DNA of 64,000 bases, taken from Halostreptopolyspora alba. Its GTDB lineage: Bacteria; Actinomycetota; Actinomycetes; Streptosporangiales; Streptosporangiaceae. Shown piece by piece: positions 61,596 to 64,000 of the stretch (positions are counted from its first letter, which is position 1; every line of letters starts with the position of its first letter). The stretch covers positions 1-64,000 of the forward strand of contig RJMB01000019.1 of the NCBI GenBank assembly GCA_003725585.1. Direction: 5' to 3'. Below the pieces are notes generated by a model, which ran no database searches, was not told the origin of the DNA, and saw only the letters and a program-made list of their open reading frames with translations. The translations under genes and the position numbers were made by a program.

Positions 61596-62348
61596 TCACC
61601 CGAGGGCGGCGTGGAGCGCGTCGCCCACGGCGGTGACGGTCTCGGCCGGGCGTTCCACGAGGTAGAAGTGGCCACCGGGGAAGACCCGGAGGTCCGTGCG
61701 GCCGAGTGTCGTCGCCGACCAGCGTGAGGCGCGGGCCGGATCGAGGTCGGGGTCCTCGGCGCCGAGGAGGACGTTGACCGGGCAGGTCAACGGAGCGCGC
61801 GTGGCCGGGCGGAACGTCTCGACGAGCCGGTAGTCCTCGCGTACGTAGCCGAGCAGCATCGCGCGTAGCTCGGGGTCGTCCAGCAGCTCGGCCGCCGTCC
61901 CACCGAGCCGGTACAGCTCCCGGGCCAGCCCGTCGTCGTCGCGGAGGTGCACGTCGCCTCCGTTCTCGTCGTGGGGGGCCTCACGCCCCGAGACCAGCAG
62001 CAGGAGCGGCTCATCGCACCCCCTATCGCGCAGTGCGTGGGCCAGCTCGTGCGCGACGGTGGCGCCCATGCTGTGCCCGAAGAGGGCGTAGGGCCGATCG
62101 GTGAGGGGTGCCACCTCGGCGGCGACACTGGCCGCGAGCTCGGCGAGGTCGGACGCGGGAGGGTCCCCCGTGCGGTCCTCGCGGCCGGGGTACTGGACGG
62201 CGAGGCACTCGACAGTGGCGGGCAGCGTCTCGGCCCAGTCCCGGAAGCCGCTCGCGCCGCCCCCTCCGTGGGGGAAGCAGAACAGCCGTAGTGAGGCGTC
62301 GGGACGCGGCACGAAGCGCCGCAGCCATGTGCCCTGCCAGGTCTCCAT
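61596..62348 (-). CDS. type II thioesterase of the NRPS cluster
   Basis: 250 residues of the GrsT-like family: 'RLFCFPHGGGGASGFRDWAE', 'CLAVQYPGREDR', the nucleophile in 'YALFGHSMGATVAHELAHAL', an Asp in 'LLGAEDPDLD' and the His in 'VFPGGHFYLVER'. It clears misloaded carriers or releases product. The ATG at 62348 follows AAAGGCG. Convergent to the reductase gene and divergent from the flavoenzyme, with Zur-type box 2 between. Confidence 0.88.
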   Translation of the reverse strand: METWQGTWLRRFVPRPDASLRLFCFPHGGGGASGFRDWAETLPATVECLAVQYPGREDRTGDPPASDLAELAASVAAEVAPLTDRPYALFGHSMGATVAHELAHALRDRGCDEPLLLLVSGREAPHDENGGDVHLRDDDGLARELYRLGGTAAELLDDPELRAMLLGYVREDYRLVETFRPATRAPLTCPVNVLLGAEDPDLDPARASRWSATTLGRTDLRVFPGGHFYLVERPAETVTAVGDALHAALG

Positions 62349-62406
62349 CGGTTCGCCTTTCCGGTTCGATCGGTCCCGCCAACGCGGGGGTGTGGCACCA
62401 TAGTAC

Positions 62407-62425
62407 GGTAATGATAACCATTTCC
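62407..62425. promoter_or_regulatory. Zur/Fur-type box 2
   Basis: GGTAATGATAACCATTTCC, whose reverse complement GGAAATGGTTATCATTACC differs from box 1 by only a few bases. It is itself a good inverted repeat. It lies in the 97-bp divergent promoter of the thioesterase and flavoenzyme genes. Confidence 0.7.
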
Positions 62426-62445
62426 GTTTTAGGGTGAGGTGTCCG

Positions 62446-63381
62446 GTGTACGACGTGATCGTGGTGGGCGGGGGGCCGGCGGGTCTCAGCGCCGCCCTGG
62501 TGTTCGGACGGCAGCGCCGCGACGTGCTCGTGGTCGACGGGGGAGCGGTGCGCAACGCCCCCGCCACGGAGATGCACATGCTGCTGAGCAGGGACGGCCA
62601 TCCGCCCGCCGATTTCCTGGAGATCGGACGTGGGGAGCTGGCCAACTACCCCTCGGTGGAGGCGCGGTCGGGTACCGTCGCCGCCGCGGCGGGCGAGATC
62701 GACGCCTTCGAGGTGACCCTGGACGACGGAACCCGGGAGCGCGGGCGGCGTGTCGTCCTGGCGACCGGGCAGGTCGACGAACCCTACGAGATACCGGGCC
62801 TCGCGCAGCGGTTCGGGAGCTGCGTGTTCCACTGCCCCTTCTGCCACGGCTGGGAGTCCTCCGGAAGGGCGCTGGCCGTGATCAACCGCGATCCGGAGGA
62901 CGCGATGCTGGCCGGCTACCTCGCCGACCGGTTCAGCTCCGATGTCGTGCTGTGCACACACGGCGCGGAGGAACCACCGGAGGAGGTCACCAGCAAGCTG
63001 GACGCGCTCGGCGTCACGATCGACCCGACACCGGTGGCGGAGGTCGGTGGAGAGCTGGGTGACGTCACCGTGCGTTTCACCGACGGCCGGGAGCTTTCCC
63101 GGGGGGCGGTGTTCCACAGGGCGCCCACCCGGCAGCACTCCCTCCTCGCCCGGGAACTCGGCTGCGAGATCCTGGACGACGGCACCGTGCGCGTGGACGA
63201 GTTCCAGCAGACCACGGTTCCGGGGGTGTCCGCGGCCGGTGACACCGCCAAGCTTCCGGCCCTGCCCACCCCCACCACGCTCGTGGTCCTGGGAGCGGGG
63301 GACGGAGTGCGCGCGGCGCTGTGGATGGACGGCGGGCTGTTCCGCTCCGACCTGGAGGAACGTGAGCGCGCCGCGAGCTGA
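62446..63381 (+). CDS. thioredoxin-reductase-like FAD/NAD(P) oxidoreductase
   Basis: 311 residues. FAD loop 'YDVIVVGGGPAGLSAALVFG', redox-active cysteines in 'VFHCPFCHGWES' (CxxC), an NAD(P)-binding middle region, and the FAD-closing 'TTVPGVSAAGDTAKLPALPT'. Members act as disulfide oxidoreductases or two-electron oxidases in natural-product pathways. The GTG at 62446 has GAGG six bases upstream; a GTG at 62434 is in frame but overlaps that site. It might adjust thiol or ring oxidation of the peptide. Confidence 0.8.
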   Translation: MYDVIVVGGGPAGLSAALVFGRQRRDVLVVDGGAVRNAPATEMHMLLSRDGHPPADFLEIGRGELANYPSVEARSGTVAAAAGEIDAFEVTLDDGTRERGRRVVLATGQVDEPYEIPGLAQRFGSCVFHCPFCHGWESSGRALAVINRDPEDAMLAGYLADRFSSDVVLCTHGAEEPPEEVTSKLDALGVTIDPTPVAEVGGELGDVTVRFTDGRELSRGAVFHRAPTRQHSLLARELGCEILDDGTVRVDEFQQTTVPGVSAAGDTAKLPALPTPTTLVVLGAGDGVRAALWMDGGLFRSDLEERERAAS

Positions 63382-63456
63382 GAGGTCCGCGTTCCGCGCG
63401 AGGCGGGAGCGGCCGGTCGTGCCGGCCGCTCCCGCGGGCACCGTGACGGGACGGAC

Positions 63457-64000
63457 TCACGTGGCCGCCGGGCGTTGGGCGGCGAACAGCGTGACCGAGA
63501 CCGCGTCGAGCGGGTGGTCCGGTTCCGGGGCCGTCAGTACCGGCGCCAGCCCCGCCGCGCGCAGCTGGGCCGTCCACTGCTCCCGGGTGAGGAAGATTCG
63601 GTCGGTCCCGGCGCGCAGGTCGGCCTCGCCGGGGCGCGGCCAGCCCGGCCGGGGCGACATCAAAAACTGCATGGACGTCAGGATCTGGGACAGCTCGCGG
63701 CAGGTGTCCACGCACAGCAGGAACCCCCCGGGCGCCAGTAGGTCACGCGCTCCCCGCAGGCACCGCCCGATGTCGCGGGCGTTGTGCAGCACGTTGGCCG
63801 CGATGACGAGGTCCCACACGCCCGGCTCGGCGACACCGGCCCCCAGCGGCTCGGAGTTGACGTCGAGTGTCCCGAAGCGCACTCCCGGCCGGTGGCCGAA
63901 CCGCGACCGCCCGGTGTCCAGGAAGTACCGGGACACGTCCGTGAACAGGTAGTCCACCGGCGTTCCGGCGAGCGCGTCGAGCACGTCCGCGGTGCTGCCG
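63457..64000 (-). CDS. SAM methyltransferase, 5' end beyond window
   Basis: At least 181 residues, open to the right edge. 'PVDYLFTDVSRYFLDTGRSR', 'WDLVIAANVLHNARDIGRCL', 'GGFLLCVDTCRELSQILTSM' and 'IFLTREQWTAQLRAAGLAPV' parallel the methyltransferase at 57263-58390 segment by segment. It is therefore a paralog or an NRPS-embedded methylation domain whose N-terminal part lies outside. The SAM motif I is just beyond the edge. Confidence 0.75.
   Translation of the reverse strand, partial: GSTADVLDALAGTPVDYLFTDVSRYFLDTGRSRFGHRPGVRFGTLDVNSEPLGAGVAEPGVWDLVIAANVLHNARDIGRCLRGARDLLAPGGFLLCVDTCRELSQILTSMQFLMSPRPGWPRPGEADLRAGTDRIFLTREQWTAQLRAAGLAPVLTAPEPDHPLDAVSVTLFAAQRPAAT

Noticed and set aside
1-64000. 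CRISPR arrays, rRNA genes and intact insertion sequences.
   Set aside because: I saw no regularly spaced short repeats with unique spacers, no rRNA-like sequence, and no transposase-like protein. The chaplin repeats are coding and contiguous.

Overview
This is high-GC actinomycete chromosomal DNA. The evidence is GTG/ATG starts with GGAGG-type ribosome sites, tight ATGA/GTGA overlaps between genes, and actinomycete-specific families: a chaplin, DUF397, XRE-DUF5753, DUF6879/DUF6082, mycothiol-dependent isomerase-like proteins and a ClgR/PopR-like regulator. The mix fits a filamentous actinomycete near Nocardiopsis/Streptomonospora, but the genus cannot be proved from the sequence alone.

Layout. 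0.2-9.8 kb: mostly core genes (TauE/SafE permease, HD nucleotidase, an alpha/beta-hydrolase-like protein, TetR regulator, adenosine-deaminase family enzyme), a Fur regulator plus catalase pair with an inverted repeat at the promoter, a sortase-anchored protein with four chaplin domains, and SURF1. 9.8-12 kb: a methyltransferase-Smr operon followed by a small toxin-antitoxin islet. It carries a complete Phd/RelE-type pair, a duplicated 3' end of the Smr gene, and a YoeB-type toxin whose YefM antitoxin survives only as a C-terminal stub. 12-27 kb: transporter, two ClpP peptidases beside an XRE regulator ending in Leu-Ala-Ala, methyltransferases, an SDR, MscS, hisE-hisG, an orphan response regulator, a truncated acyl-CoA synthetase, zinc-ribbon and phosphotransferase proteins, and a Ser/Thr kinase.

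28.2-51.2 kb is the most unusual part: a probable phage-defence island. Four large same-strand genes encode an SNF2-type helicase, a giant Eco57I-like N6-adenine methylase with an AT-rich target-recognition section, a 2216-residue DEAD/DEAH helicase with a DUF1998 zinc module and nuclease-like C-terminal regions, and a RelE-like domain fused to a UvrD-type helicase. The set resembles class 1 DISARM with its two central proteins fused, no visible PLD protein, and an added toxin-helicase. A 6-kb insert divides it into two pairs. The insert holds an XRE/DUF397/HATPase regulatory trio with a clear operator-promoter, a DUF6879/DUF6082 operon with a frameshifted first gene, and an AbiEi-like protein. 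Four copies of one or two short interspersed repeat families lie in and around the insert and downstream of the last gene. The island ends at an integrase relic next to tRNA-Gly(CCC).

51.7-57 kb returns to core genes: dcd, a rhomboid protease with a perfect CRP-type site upstream, membrane and methyltransferase genes. 57.1-64 kb is the left part of a metallophore-like nonribosomal peptide cluster: two related methyltransferases, a PCP-Cy-PCP protein lacking its own adenylation domain, a saccharopine-dehydrogenase-like reductase, a type II thioesterase and a thioredoxin-reductase-like flavoenzyme. Two Zur/Fur-type boxes sit in its divergent promoters. The gene content and box type suggest a coelibactin-like zinc-chelating product. 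The cluster runs off the right edge.
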